DNA from: JADJLQ01 sp034439915
GTDB lineage: Bacteria; Bacteroidota; Bacteroidia; Chitinophagales; Saprospiraceae
Length of the DNA: 64,000 nt
Assembly (NCBI GenBank): GCA_034439915.1
Contig: JAWXBI010000131.1
Location: 8,637-72,636 of the forward strand
Direction: 5' to 3'
The notes beneath the pieces are model-generated. The model was not told the DNA's origin. It was given only the letters and a program-made list of their open reading frames with translations, and searched no databases. The translations under genes were made by a program, and so were the position numbers. Of the stretch, positions 35,601-43,803 are shown piece after piece (position 1 is the first letter of the stretch; each line of letters begins with the position of its first letter).

Positions 35601-38600
35601 CATGCCTAAATCAGACGGGTCGCCCATAACACGTGGCGGCAACCTATACATCAACCTGGGTGATATCACCGAAGATATTATGCGCGATGGTCAACTCTAT
35701 TTTGAAAATGGACTGCCCACGACCCAAAACAAGACCCGTGTTGACACCACAGCCTGGGGTAGGGTGCCGTTGGTACAAAGTATAACCCGGGCACACAATA
35801 ATGACCCTGAGATCCTGAAACAACAGGACCTCGGATTCGATGGTCTGGATGATGACGGCGAACGCCAGTATTTTGCCGATTATTTACAAAAAGTACAATC
35901 ACTCAACCCCCTGGTGTTTGAAAGAATCAGGGAAGACCCGTCGAACGATAATTATAAATATTTTAATGATGAATCTTTTGCACCCACCGATGATATTTAT
36001 ACCCGGTATAAAGACTGGAACAATCCGCAGGGCAACAGCAGTTTCACCGAATTGACCGGTACCGAAGCCAAAAACTATACCCAATATCCCGAGTCGGAAG
36101 ACATAAATGATGACAACGCTTTTGACCAGAGTGAAGCATATTATGAATACCGTGTCCCGATGTTTCCCGATAATGCGGGTGGCATGGCAATTAATAAATA
36201 TATCACCGATACCATTTCCGGACCAGGAGGGCGTATCTGGTACCGGGTAAAAATTCCTTTGGAAAGCCCGGATACAACCGTAGGATCGATCAGTGGACTC
36301 AGGAACATCCGTTTTATCCGCATGTTTATGGCGGATTTTGACCAATCGGTCACCCTTCGAATGAATGCCATCGATATGGTCAGGAACCAATGGCGTCGTT
36401 ACCGGTTGCCTTTGTGCGCGAGTGATGATATAGATGACAATTTTAAATTTGATATTAATGATGTCAATATTGAAGAAAACAGTCAACGGTTCCCTATACC
36501 TTATGTAGTCCCGGCAGGGATTCAACGAGAAAATTCCATAGGGCCTTTTCCGTATTTGTTGCAAAATGAACAATCTATCGCATTGACGGTCAAAGACCTC
36601 AAAGGGGGTTGCGCCTCCGCAGTCTATAAAACCATCCGGATGGATATGAGGAATTATGAAAGTATACGCATGTTTGTTCATGCCGATTCCCCGGAAAATT
36701 TATCCAAACAAGAATTCACCACTTTTGTCCGGATAGGAAGTGATTTTACCAATAATTATTATGAATATCAGATTCCGACTATTCTCAGTAAACGCGAGCT
36801 GGTAATACCGGGCCAGGAGTCGAGTGAAATCTGGAAAGTGGAAAACGAACTCAACCTTGAACTGCAAGCCTTTGTCAATCTGAAAAAGGAACGAAATTTA
36901 AATAATGCTCCGCTCGACCAGGAATATAAGATCCCTGATCCTAAAAATCCGGACAGGATGATGGTTGTTGTGGGCAATCCAACATTGGGTAAAATCAAAC
37001 AAGTGATGTTGGGCATGAGGTTCCCGGTGCGCAGCGCTATGGAGCACGCGGCCGATGTTTGGTTTAATGAATTGCGTTTAAACGGGATCAATGAGCAGGG
37101 CGGATATGGCGCGATAGGCAGGCTGGATATCCAATTGGCTGATCTGGGTGATATGTCCATTAGCGGTAATCTTAACTCCATTGGTTGGGGCGCATTAGAC
37201 CAGAAAGTCCTGGAAAGGCGTCAGGAAGACCTCAAACAATTTGATATCAATTCCAATCTCGAACTCGGTAAATTTTTACCGTCTAAATGGGGAATAAAAA
37301 TCCCGCTGTATACCCAGTTTAGTGTAAATACCAGTTCACCCAAATTCGATCCTTACGATCTGGATATAAAACTTAAAGAAAAACTGGTGGAATCCCGTAG
37401 CAGCACTGAGAGAGATAGTATCCGGACTCAGGCCCAGGATTATGAAGCCATACGAAGTATCAATTTTACCAATGTCAGGAAAGAACGGACAGGAGACAGC
37501 AAACCCGCGCCCTGGGATATTTCAAATTTTAGTTTCAATTATTCGTTTACACAAAACACCAATCACGATCCGATTGTGGAAGAAGATCAGGAAAATGTTT
37601 ATAAAGGAGGTTTTAATTATGTTTTTGCCCGGCAGGCTAAATACTTCACTCCATTTAAAAAACTGACCAAAAACGATAAACTCATCCGGTTTATCACCCA
37701 GTTCAACATCAACCCCCTGCCCAATAGTTTTTCTTTTTCTACCGGTCTTGACCGCAGATACGGCACCCGGGCCTTCCGGTTTTCTACCCCTGAATACGGC
37801 ACTTCAATTACTAAATTGTTTTATTGGGACCGCAAATACAATTTACAGTGGGACCTGACCCAATCGCTCAAATTTTCTTTTAATGCTTCCAACAATTCAG
37901 CCATCGATGAACTGGCTGTGATGGATAGCCTGGGCAGAGTAGATCCCAATTATGATGAGAAAAGGAATAAAGAACTCATTTGGGAGAACATCCGTCGCCT
38001 GGGTCGCCCCAAAAATTATATGCATAATTATAATGCCAGTTATAATTTACCGACCCGTCATATACCCTTGATGGACTGGATACAGGTTACAGCACAGGGC
38101 AGCGGTACTTTTGCCTGGTTGGCCGGATCCGAAAACGTCGTTGACTTTTTAGGCAATGTGATTCAAAATAGTCAAACCCGGCAGCTTTCAGCAAACCTCA
38201 ATTTTGATGCCCTGTATGATAAATGGAGTTATCTGCAAAAAATAAATCAACCGGCTGGTCAGAGCACTACCACCCCCCGTACCCGGGACAGGACTGCACC
38301 CCAGCCCGGGGCGCCTCAACCTGCCACCAGAGAAAAGAAAGATCGACAGCCATCCTGGATCGAGCGGCTATTGATCCGTCCGTTAATGAGTTTGCGCAAA
38401 GGCAGATTAACTTATAGTGAAAATCTGGCTTCACTGGTACCTGGGTTCAAAGCCTTACCAAAATATCTTGGGTTAGCCAATGGGTTTGGTGATCCGGGTT
38501 GGGCCTATGTATTAGGTATGGACCCGACACAAACCTGGTTGGATGAGATCGGCCGCAGAGGTATGATTACAGAAGATATCCGGTTGAACCAGCAATTTTC

Positions 38601-39777
38601 AAGAAACTACAACCAGACCCTGGATGCCCGGTTGACGGTGGAACCTTTCAGTGAGTTTAACATTGAAATTTCATTAAATAAAAATTATACCCGCAATTAT
38701 CTTGAATTTTTCAAAAATGATGGATCGGGTGCCGGATTAAAACATCTTACTCCGACGGAAGTGGGTTCATTTAATATTTCCTACCTGGGAATAAACACCT
38801 TATTCGGGAAAAACGTGGACAGCCTCTATGCCCAGTTTGAACGCAACCGTGCAATATTTTCTGAGCGGCAACCCAATAAACCAGGTGCAGGAAACCATCC
38901 CAATGACCTGGGATATATTGAAGGTTTTGGACGCAAGAATCAGAATGTCATTATTCCGGCATTCATCGCTACCTATACTGGTCTGGATCCCCAAAATTCA
39001 GGTTTAGATATATTTAAAACGAAACCCAGGCCAAACTGGCAATTGACTTATAATGGGTTGCACAAACTGCCCTTTCTCAATAAGGTGCTCTCGGGGGCGA
39101 GTATACGACATGGTTACAATTCTAAATTGATGGTCAATCAATATAATACGGACGTATTTTATGACCCGGATTCGGTCTATCGCACCAAAGCGCTGACCTC
39201 AGACTATTATTCCCGAATCGAGATACCCAATGTGGTCATGACGGAATCGTTTAGCCCATTGATTGGAATCGATTTTAAAACCCTCAATGACCTTCAGTTT
39301 AATTTTGATTATTCGGTTCAACGCAGTTTGTCCCTCAATATGATCGACTATCAATTGATAGAACAAAACTCTAAAGAACTGACTATTGGTTTTGGATGGC
39401 GTATCAAAAATGTGGTCTTTCCATTTGGAAATGGCAAACCACAGCGTACCCGTGCGCCGCGTCCTACCGATGATCAGACACCGGATGCCCGAGGGCGGAC
39501 CAATCCTGCGGCAAAAAAAGGAAACGACCTCAACCTTAAGTTTGACCTGTCCTTCCGCGATGACCTGACCAATAATCGGGTACTCGACCAGGATCAAAAT
39601 GTGCCTACTCGGGGCGCTAAGACGCTGCGTTTTTCCAATGCAGCAGATTATGAGTTAAACGACCGGGTGACTTTAAGATTATTTTTTGATTACAACAGGA
39701 TCATCCCTGCCGTCCAGGAATCTTTCCCCATAACTACTGCCAAAGGGGGTATTACCGTCAGACTGGCATTGAAATAA
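32632..39777 (+). CDS. sprA: T9SS outer-membrane translocon SprA/Sov
   Basis: Giant beta-barrel channel of the type IX secretion system through which cargo leaves the periplasm; needed for gliding in motile relatives. 2381 residues, the usual size. An N-terminal hydrophobic segment (residues 5-20) acts as signal sequence. Repeated SprA-type barrel motifs follow (FDFDMNIQMNLQGKIGEKLN, YIDDFEGSTSSQDLG, NYNMGL-like turns), with many alternating amphipathic strands. Pro/Thr/Arg-rich insertions near residues 1872-1906 and 2265-2300 are probably exposed loops. It ends in a terminal strand (GGITVRLALK). The remaining T9SS genes are outside the window. Confidence 0.95.
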   Translation: MKSVHFIVISIFSVLGIADSLGNRTLFTGSNIKEYLTAKPDTTPAQKIRLPQDKQDPISLKDPSSIEKEIQYDPETNRYIITERIGSDYINSSSMTFEEYVKYKNKQLEQQYFNQLAGTTSSNQTTGKDPVDKIDVKKTLIDRLFGGNTVEIKPQGNVDLTFGANYQNVRNPSLTIRQQRQTNFDFDMNIQMNLQGKIGEKLNLNTSYNSQATFDFDNVMKLNYNSDQFSEDEILKKIDAGDVSLPLRTSLIQGAQKLFGVKAETQFGHLRLTGIASQSRTQQQRINLQGGALVQDFEIQGDEYDENQHYFLGHYFRNTFEGAMVRLPYISTLAKIDLTSLQVWISPDPRDINNLRQVVAFSDLGEYDRMNNPNADFWRMGVTPVIDMTTNQKLPTNGTNRIYQQFIADPNLRQTDKVVSGLQRPPFNFTIGRDFEVFKGKLLDPRDFTVHPDLGFISFRRTVRPSDIVAISYKYTFNGKAYKVGEFTQEVAPDSLNVIVTKLVKPRSNRVDIPIWDLMMKNFYSLRSFGISEEDFKLDILFDDPGAGEKRFLPETELKSIPLLNLLNLDKLNKQRDPFPDGVFDFVPGLTIDPQNGKMMFPVLEPFGQSLGRKISDPDLRKKYVFQQLYDSTKTQSLNFPEANRYIIRGEYKSANGGDVALNSFNIPQGSVRVKAGAQELSPSQYEIDYQTGRVRVTDPAILSSGVPVTIDYEDNSLFGFNNNRTMFGLRGEYEFNKHLSLGGTVMRLFERPYTQKVNIGEDPINNAIYGLDLVYNNEAPWITRLLDRLPLLSTKEPSKISFLGEAAALRPGHSKAINQGKDKGGTAYIDDFEGSTSSQDLGTQINLWFPASTPSSKRFREGGPDNSNTTFPFVNRAKLSWYRVDRRVRNGNEDAYSVGINITELFPNRNIGPGLNNELYTFNMHFNPAERGPYNFDVPGGTPYSAGLDQNGKLRSPTSRWGGIQRGLYNTDFEAANIETIEFWVLNPFMPKSDGSPITRGGNLYINLGDITEDIMRDGQLYFENGLPTTQNKTRVDTTAWGRVPLVQSITRAHNNDPEILKQQDLGFDGLDDDGERQYFADYLQKVQSLNPLVFERIREDPSNDNYKYFNDESFAPTDDIYTRYKDWNNPQGNSSFTELTGTEAKNYTQYPESEDINDDNAFDQSEAYYEYRVPMFPDNAGGMAINKYITDTISGPGGRIWYRVKIPLESPDTTVGSISGLRNIRFIRMFMADFDQSVTLRMNAIDMVRNQWRRYRLPLCASDDIDDNFKFDINDVNIEENSQRFPIPYVVPAGIQRENSIGPFPYLLQNEQSIALTVKDLKGGCASAVYKTIRMDMRNYESIRMFVHADSPENLSKQEFTTFVRIGSDFTNNYYEYQIPTILSKRELVIPGQESSEIWKVENELNLELQAFVNLKKERNLNNAPLDQEYKIPDPKNPDRMMVVVGNPTLGKIKQVMLGMRFPVRSAMEHAADVWFNELRLNGINEQGGYGAIGRLDIQLADLGDMSISGNLNSIGWGALDQKVLERRQEDLKQFDINSNLELGKFLPSKWGIKIPLYTQFSVNTSSPKFDPYDLDIKLKEKLVESRSSTERDSIRTQAQDYEAIRSINFTNVRKERTGDSKPAPWDISNFSFNYSFTQNTNHDPIVEEDQENVYKGGFNYVFARQAKYFTPFKKLTKNDKLIRFITQFNINPLPNSFSFSTGLDRRYGTRAFRFSTPEYGTSITKLFYWDRKYNLQWDLTQSLKFSFNASNNSAIDELAVMDSLGRVDPNYDEKRNKELIWENIRRLGRPKNYMHNYNASYNLPTRHIPLMDWIQVTAQGSGTFAWLAGSENVVDFLGNVIQNSQTRQLSANLNFDALYDKWSYLQKINQPAGQSTTTPRTRDRTAPQPGAPQPATREKKDRQPSWIERLLIRPLMSLRKGRLTYSENLASLVPGFKALPKYLGLANGFGDPGWAYVLGMDPTQTWLDEIGRRGMITEDIRLNQQFSRNYNQTLDARLTVEPFSEFNIEISLNKNYTRNYLEFFKNDGSGAGLKHLTPTEVGSFNISYLGINTLFGKNVDSLYAQFERNRAIFSERQPNKPGAGNHPNDLGYIEGFGRKNQNVIIPAFIATYTGLDPQNSGLDIFKTKPRPNWQLTYNGLHKLPFLNKVLSGASIRHGYNSKLMVNQYNTDVFYDPDSVYRTKALTSDYYSRIEIPNVVMTESFSPLIGIDFKTLNDLQFNFDYSVQRSLSLNMIDYQLIEQNSKELTIGFGWRIKNVVFPFGNGKPQRTRAPRPTDDQTPDARGRTNPAAKKGNDLNLKFDLSFRDDLTNNRVLDQDQNVPTRGAKTLRFSNAADYELNDRVTLRLFFDYNRIIPAVQESFPITTAKGGITVRLALK

Positions 39778-39779
39778 TG

Positions 39780-39787
39780 TAAATTTG
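39780..39787 (+). promoter_or_regulatory. -7 promoter box upstream of the sensor kinase gene
   Basis: TAAATTTG is a perfect TAnnTTTG box starting just after the sprA stop codon, 90 nt before the kinase ATG. It would give the kinase gene a leader of about 85 nt. No -33 element at proper spacing is visible. Confidence 0.4.
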
Positions 39788-39877
39788 CGCCCTGTTTTGC
39801 CGTCTGCTGATTTTCAAAACTAAGGTCAGGGGCTCTAAAAATATGATACAATTCGATAATGTAAAGACCGGAGGTCA

Positions 39878-41230
39878 ATGACCAAACAAACTATTTGGCT
39901 GATCATCATTTCAATGGGTATTGCCTTAATGGGAAGTATCCTGCTCCAGATGTATTGGATCCGGTTGACCTTGAGGGAACAAGAAAACCAATTCGATCGC
40001 GAAGTTAATCAAGCGTTGGTCAGTGTAGTAGATGAAATCGAGAAGCGCGACAATAAAAATATTGAGGATTTTGTACCTCTGGGAGAAGCTGAAGGCCAAA
40101 AACTTATTACGGAATTTCTAAAAAAAGGGATCATCGACCGGATTGGGGGGAGGCACGGGTTTCTGGTCATTGACTCCCTCCTGAAAAGGGCAATTCATAA
40201 ATTAGGTGATCGTCAGGAATATCACTACGGGATTTATTCGGACAAAGATTCGGGTTTTGTGGTTGTGGATAATATTTTTACGGTGACCTCGCTTAAAGCT
40301 TCTTTATCGCGTACCGGAATAAAGACCGGGCTTTATTATACTCCTTATACAATCAATATTTTTGACAGAAGCAGCAATGGGGCGGGGCGCTTGTTTCTTT
40401 ATCTGCCCAACCGGAAACAGATTATTTGGAAAAACCTGATACCGGCCGCTACGGGATCGTTATTATTTACTTCCCTGATCCTGGCCTGTTTTGCCTATAC
40501 CATATACATTATTCAGCGTCAGAAGAAAATCTCTGATATGAAAAATGATTTTATCAACAATATGACCCACGAATTTAAAACACCGATTGCTACGATTTCC
40601 CTGGCCACCGATTCCATCAACAACCCCAGTATTATCTCCAACCAGGATAAAGTACAGCGGTTCACACGCATCATCAAGCAGGAAAACACCCGCATGCTGG
40701 GACAAGTCGAGAAAGTGTTGCAATTGGCCCAACTGGAGAAAAAAGATCTGCAACTTAAATTTTCAGAGATCAATGTGCATCAATTATTGCAGGAAATTTC
40801 TGAGCATGTCAACCTCCAGATTAAGGGCAAGAAAGGTGATTTAAAACTTAATCTGGAGGCCAAAAATCCGGTGATAGAGGGGGATCTTACCCATATTTCC
40901 AATATTCTGTACAATCTCCTGGATAACGCCAATAAATATTCACCAGATTCACCGGATATCAAGGTCACTACCAGAAATGTCCTTCAGGGGATTGAAATTT
41001 CGATTGAAGACAAAGGGATAGGGATCAGCCGTGAAAACCAGAAATATATCTTTGAAAAATTTTACCGGGTCTCCACCGGTAATCTCCATGATGTCAAAGG
41101 TTTTGGTCTGGGATTGAGTTACGTCAAAGTTATGGTGGATGCTCACCAGGGCCAGATCCAGGTTAAAAGTTCTCTAGGAAAAGGTAGCAATTTTGTTCTG
41201 TATTTTCCGTTTAAACAAAATAAAATTTAA
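39878..41230 (+). CDS. Membrane sensor histidine kinase
   Basis: 450 residues. One transmembrane helix lies at about 8-27 and a second at about 190-212. They flank a periplasmic domain of roughly 160 residues with no recognised sensor fold. The HisKA box is NDFINNMTHEFKTPIA with His231. The HATPase domain shows N box NLLDNANKYSP, DKGIGIS and GFGLGLSYVK. It resembles the RprX type of Bacteroidota kinases. It pairs with the OmpR-family regulator encoded 197 nt downstream, which probably has its own promoter. Confidence 0.92.
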   Translation: MTKQTIWLIIISMGIALMGSILLQMYWIRLTLREQENQFDREVNQALVSVVDEIEKRDNKNIEDFVPLGEAEGQKLITEFLKKGIIDRIGGRHGFLVIDSLLKRAIHKLGDRQEYHYGIYSDKDSGFVVVDNIFTVTSLKASLSRTGIKTGLYYTPYTINIFDRSSNGAGRLFLYLPNRKQIIWKNLIPAATGSLLFTSLILACFAYTIYIIQRQKKISDMKNDFINNMTHEFKTPIATISLATDSINNPSIISNQDKVQRFTRIIKQENTRMLGQVEKVLQLAQLEKKDLQLKFSEINVHQLLQEISEHVNLQIKGKKGDLKLNLEAKNPVIEGDLTHISNILYNLLDNANKYSPDSPDIKVTTRNVLQGIEISIEDKGIGISRENQKYIFEKFYRVSTGNLHDVKGFGLGLSYVKVMVDAHQGQIQVKSSLGKGSNFVLYFPFKQNKI

Positions 41231-41353
41231 TAATCATTTTCATTTGAATATCATTATACAACCTTAAAATTATCTTAATTGGCTTGTATGTAATTGATTT
41301 TTAGTGATTAATGCCCTGCTTTTTTTTGTTATAAATTAATATTAGGAAAAATT

Positions 41354-41422
41354 GTTAAAATTTCACTTTTTGTTAAAATTTATTTCGGGGTTTAAACGTT
41401 AACATTGTATCTAAACATTAAC
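41354..41422 (+). repeat. Two sets of direct repeats in front of the response-regulator gene
   Basis: GTTAAAATTT occurs at 41354-41363 and 41372-41381 (period 18). TAAACGTTAAC at 41393-41403 and TAAACATTAAC at 41412-41422 form a second pair (period 19), the last copy ending 5 nt before the ATG. All four contain GTTAA or its complement TTAAC. Binding of the regulator to its own promoter is an inference. Confidence 0.6.
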
Positions 41423-41427
41423 CCATT

Positions 41428-42147
41428 ATGGTAAAAACGAATAACAAAATCCTGCTTGTTGAAGACGATCAAAATTTTGGTGATGTGCTGAGATCTTATC
41501 TCGAGATGCATGACTTTGAAGTAACCTTGGCTACAGATGGCCAGGAAGGTTATGAAGCATTCAGAAAAGACCATTTTGATCTTTGCATTTTCGATGTGAT
41601 GATGCCTAAAAAGGATGGATTTACGCTTGCGAAAGATGTCCGTCAAAAGGACCCGGAAATGCCGATCGTTTTCCTTACTGCCAAAACCTTAAAACAGGAT
41701 ATCCTGGAAGGTTTTAAAACCGGTGCAGATGACTATATCTCCAAACCGTTTAACTCCGAAGAATTATTATACCGTATACAGGCTATTTTAAAACGAAGTA
41801 AAAAAGCCGCAGATCCCCGGGAAGAAATTAAAGAATTTACTATCGGTAAATATCATTTTAATTATCCTTTGAGGTTATTGGTCAATACCGTCACCAATAA
41901 AAAAGATAAATTATCTCCCAAAGAAGCCCATCTCCTCAGGATGTTCTGTATGTATAAAAATGATGTACTCGCCCGTTCAGAAGCCCTGACCAAGATATGG
42001 GGTGAGGACAACTATTTCACGGCAAGAAGCATGGATGTGTTTGTAACCAAATTGAGAAAATACCTGAAAGATGATACCGATCTTGAAATCGTAAATATTC
42101 ACGGAAACGGATTTCAATTATTGGTAAAAAACGAAGCACCGGTTTAA
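41428..42147 (+). CDS. OmpR/RprY-family response regulator
   Basis: 239 residues. The receiver domain has Asp13/Asp14 (VEDDQ), phospho-acceptor Asp56 (IFDVMMPKKDG), Thr in FLTAKT and Lys in ISKPFNSEEL. The C-terminal winged-helix domain (about 140-235) includes LSPKEAHLLRMFCMYKNDV and SMDVFVTKLRKYLKDD. It is the likely partner of the upstream kinase. The 197-nt gap with direct repeats and the downstream hairpin array set it apart from the tightly packed kinase-regulator pairs seen elsewhere in the window. Confidence 0.94.
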   Translation: MVKTNNKILLVEDDQNFGDVLRSYLEMHDFEVTLATDGQEGYEAFRKDHFDLCIFDVMMPKKDGFTLAKDVRQKDPEMPIVFLTAKTLKQDILEGFKTGADDYISKPFNSEELLYRIQAILKRSKKAADPREEIKEFTIGKYHFNYPLRLLVNTVTNKKDKLSPKEAHLLRMFCMYKNDVLARSEALTKIWGEDNYFTARSMDVFVTKLRKYLKDDTDLEIVNIHGNGFQLLVKNEAPV

Positions 42148-42149
42148 CC

Positions 42150-42293
42150 CACATTTTTCAATAGGAAAAATGTGCACTCCATGCCGACGATAATTTGGTT
42201 TTACCAAATTATGTCGGGTTTAACCCCGATAAACTGCCATTAGCAGTTTTCATCGGCCCTTCCGGCAATTTTTGCAGTCAACTGCAAAAATTG
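42150..42293 (+). repeat. Array of four consecutive hairpins
   Basis: Four separate stem-loops fill the 3' region of the regulator gene. H1 42150-42174: CACATTTTTC/GAAAAATGTG, 10 bp, 5-nt loop. H2 42184-42217: 15 bp with one bulged G, loop TTT. H3 42226-42256: 12 bp with a 2-nt bulge, loop CATTA. H4 42266-42293: 13 bp, CAATTTTTGCAGT against its complement, loop CA. H2 and H3 both open with CCGA and close with TCGG. The sequences are otherwise unrelated, so this is not a simple tandem repeat. Only H5 (42329-42358), listed separately, looks like a terminator. Confidence 0.8.
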
Positions 42294-42328
42294 GGTTTTA
42301 ATAACAATACAAAAGATCAATTGTCTCT

Positions 42329-42358
42329 GAAAGGAATCAGTTTACGGGTTCCTTTTTT
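42329..42358 (+). terminator. Terminator between the response regulator and the M1 peptidase
   Basis: A 7-bp stem AAAGGAA/TTCCTTT (42330-42336 with 42349-42355), extendable by a G-U pair, has a 12-nt loop and is followed by T residues to 42358. It overlaps the stop of the convergent peptidase gene. Confidence 0.65.
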
Positions 42359-43724
42359 ATTTTACCTGTTCCGGTAATCCCGCATGCTCCAGCCACCTGT
42401 TGAAAAAGGGCTTTAATTTTTGACGGCTTACCGATTCAACCACCGATCTGAAATCGAAAGAAGTGGCGTTTTTGTTTTTAAACCTGGAATAATATTTTCT
42501 GATGGAATTAAAAAAAGCCGGATCCCCGATCTTCAGGCGCAAAGCGTGTAAAAACAACCCGCCTTTCTGATAATTTTCAGCATTCAAGAGTTGAAAAAGT
42601 CTGGGATACCCATTAAAAATCACCGGATAGAGATGAGGTTGTTGGTTTAAATATTCTTTTTTAGTTTGATTTATAATCGAATCAAACCTGATTTTTCCTT
42701 CTCTCGATTCAAAATACAAGGCAGAAAAATAAGTCGCAAACCCTTCGCTCAACCACAATTCTGACCAGTCAGATAAGGTCACCGCATCCCCAAACCATTG
42801 GTGGGCTACCTCATGGGCCAGCAGTTCTTCCGGTTCCGATTGGGCTTTGAATACTCTGCCGCCGTCATTAAGAAAAATAACACTGCTGTTTTCCATCCCT
42901 CCAAACCTGGTGGATGACTGTACGAATGCTAATTGGGGATATGCATAAGGTCCGATCAGGCTGTCATAAAAATGAACCATATCGGGTATCCGGCTAAAAC
43001 TGCCCATGGCGACAACACTATCCCGGGGATAAGTATAATAAAGCAAAGGAAGGCCTCCGGGAGATTTTGTCCGGGTAATTGAAAATTGTGTAGCGCCAAT
43101 TACCATACAATAAGTAGCAATGGGTTGATCAATTCGGTGGATTACCGTCCGCTGTCCCAGGTTTTCAGACTCGCCCAGTTTGCTGCCATTGCCAATAACC
43201 TCAAATTCCCGGGGCAGATGGACGGTGGATTGGAAACTGGCTTTATCCGATGGATGATCTATACATGGAAACCAGTTCCTCGCACGGCTTGCCCAGTTGT
43301 CTGCAAACGCTGTAAAATGTCCGGATTGATTTTTGAGAATCATCCCATCAGACGGTTGACCATGGTAACGGATGATGATATCCAGTTTTTTATTCCTGGC
43401 CATACGTCGATTAAATTCGATCCGGATGGAACTGCCATCGTAAGAATAGTTGAGACCTGCAGTCGGACAATACAATGTGTCCACGATGAGGTCTTCCAGA
43501 TTTAAATTCAGTTGCTGGACGGGTTTAAGCAATTTTAGGGTTACAATTTGTTTTCCTTTGATATCGGCAGATGCCGGATCCAGCCATATTTCCAAATCAT
43601 ATTGCAAAACATCAACCCAGCCTGCCATTGGATTATAGGATTCAGGATCCTGACTATAAGCCAGGGGATCACCCAGGGGGCCTGTGAAGACGAGGAAGAT
43701 TAAACAACGTTTAAACCAGCACAT
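42357..43724 (-). CDS. M1 family metallopeptidase, short form
   Basis: Zinc aminopeptidase of 455 residues with a signal peptide (residues 1-24, ending near LAYSQ). The N-terminal beta domain of the M1 family comes first, then the substrate motif GGMENS (275-280, the GAMEN equivalent). The zinc site is HEVAHQWFG (304-312) with the third ligand Glu327 in WLSEGFA. It stops soon after the catalytic domain and lacks the C-terminal helical domain of full-length M1 enzymes. A minus-strand TTCCTTTG at 43742-43735 may be its -7 box. Peptide degradation in the periplasm or outside is likely. Confidence 0.9.
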   Translation of the reverse strand: MCWFKRCLIFLVFTGPLGDPLAYSQDPESYNPMAGWVDVLQYDLEIWLDPASADIKGKQIVTLKLLKPVQQLNLNLEDLIVDTLYCPTAGLNYSYDGSSIRIEFNRRMARNKKLDIIIRYHGQPSDGMILKNQSGHFTAFADNWASRARNWFPCIDHPSDKASFQSTVHLPREFEVIGNGSKLGESENLGQRTVIHRIDQPIATYCMVIGATQFSITRTKSPGGLPLLYYTYPRDSVVAMGSFSRIPDMVHFYDSLIGPYAYPQLAFVQSSTRFGGMENSSVIFLNDGGRVFKAQSEPEELLAHEVAHQWFGDAVTLSDWSELWLSEGFATYFSALYFESREGKIRFDSIINQTKKEYLNQQPHLYPVIFNGYPRLFQLLNAENYQKGGLFLHALRLKIGDPAFFNSIRKYYSRFKNKNATSFDFRSVVESVSRQKLKPFFNRWLEHAGLPEQVK

Positions 43725-43791
43725 TTTATTTAAGCAAAGGAAATTTAAGGTAATGAAAAGTGTCCTGCAAAGAAAGGAAAAACTACCTGGT

Positions 43792-43799
43792 TATCTTTG
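43792..43799 (+). promoter_or_regulatory. -7 promoter box of the asparaginase-domain gene
   Basis: TATCTTTG matches TAnnTTTG exactly and ends 4 nt before the ATG at 43804. If used, the transcript would begin at or next to the start codon. No -33 element is evident. Confidence 0.45.
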
Positions 43800-43803
43800 T
43801 GCA

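Noticed and set aside
35899..36681. 260-codon open frame on the minus strand inside sprA
   Set aside because: It is antisense to a clearly coding SprA segment and shows no family features. It arises from the codon bias of the sense strand.
41354..41422. Direct repeats considered as a minimal CRISPR array or as a plasmid-like iteron origin
   Set aside because: Only two copies of each word with non-uniform spacing, no cas or rep gene, and a location directly in front of a regulator gene. A promoter element fits better.
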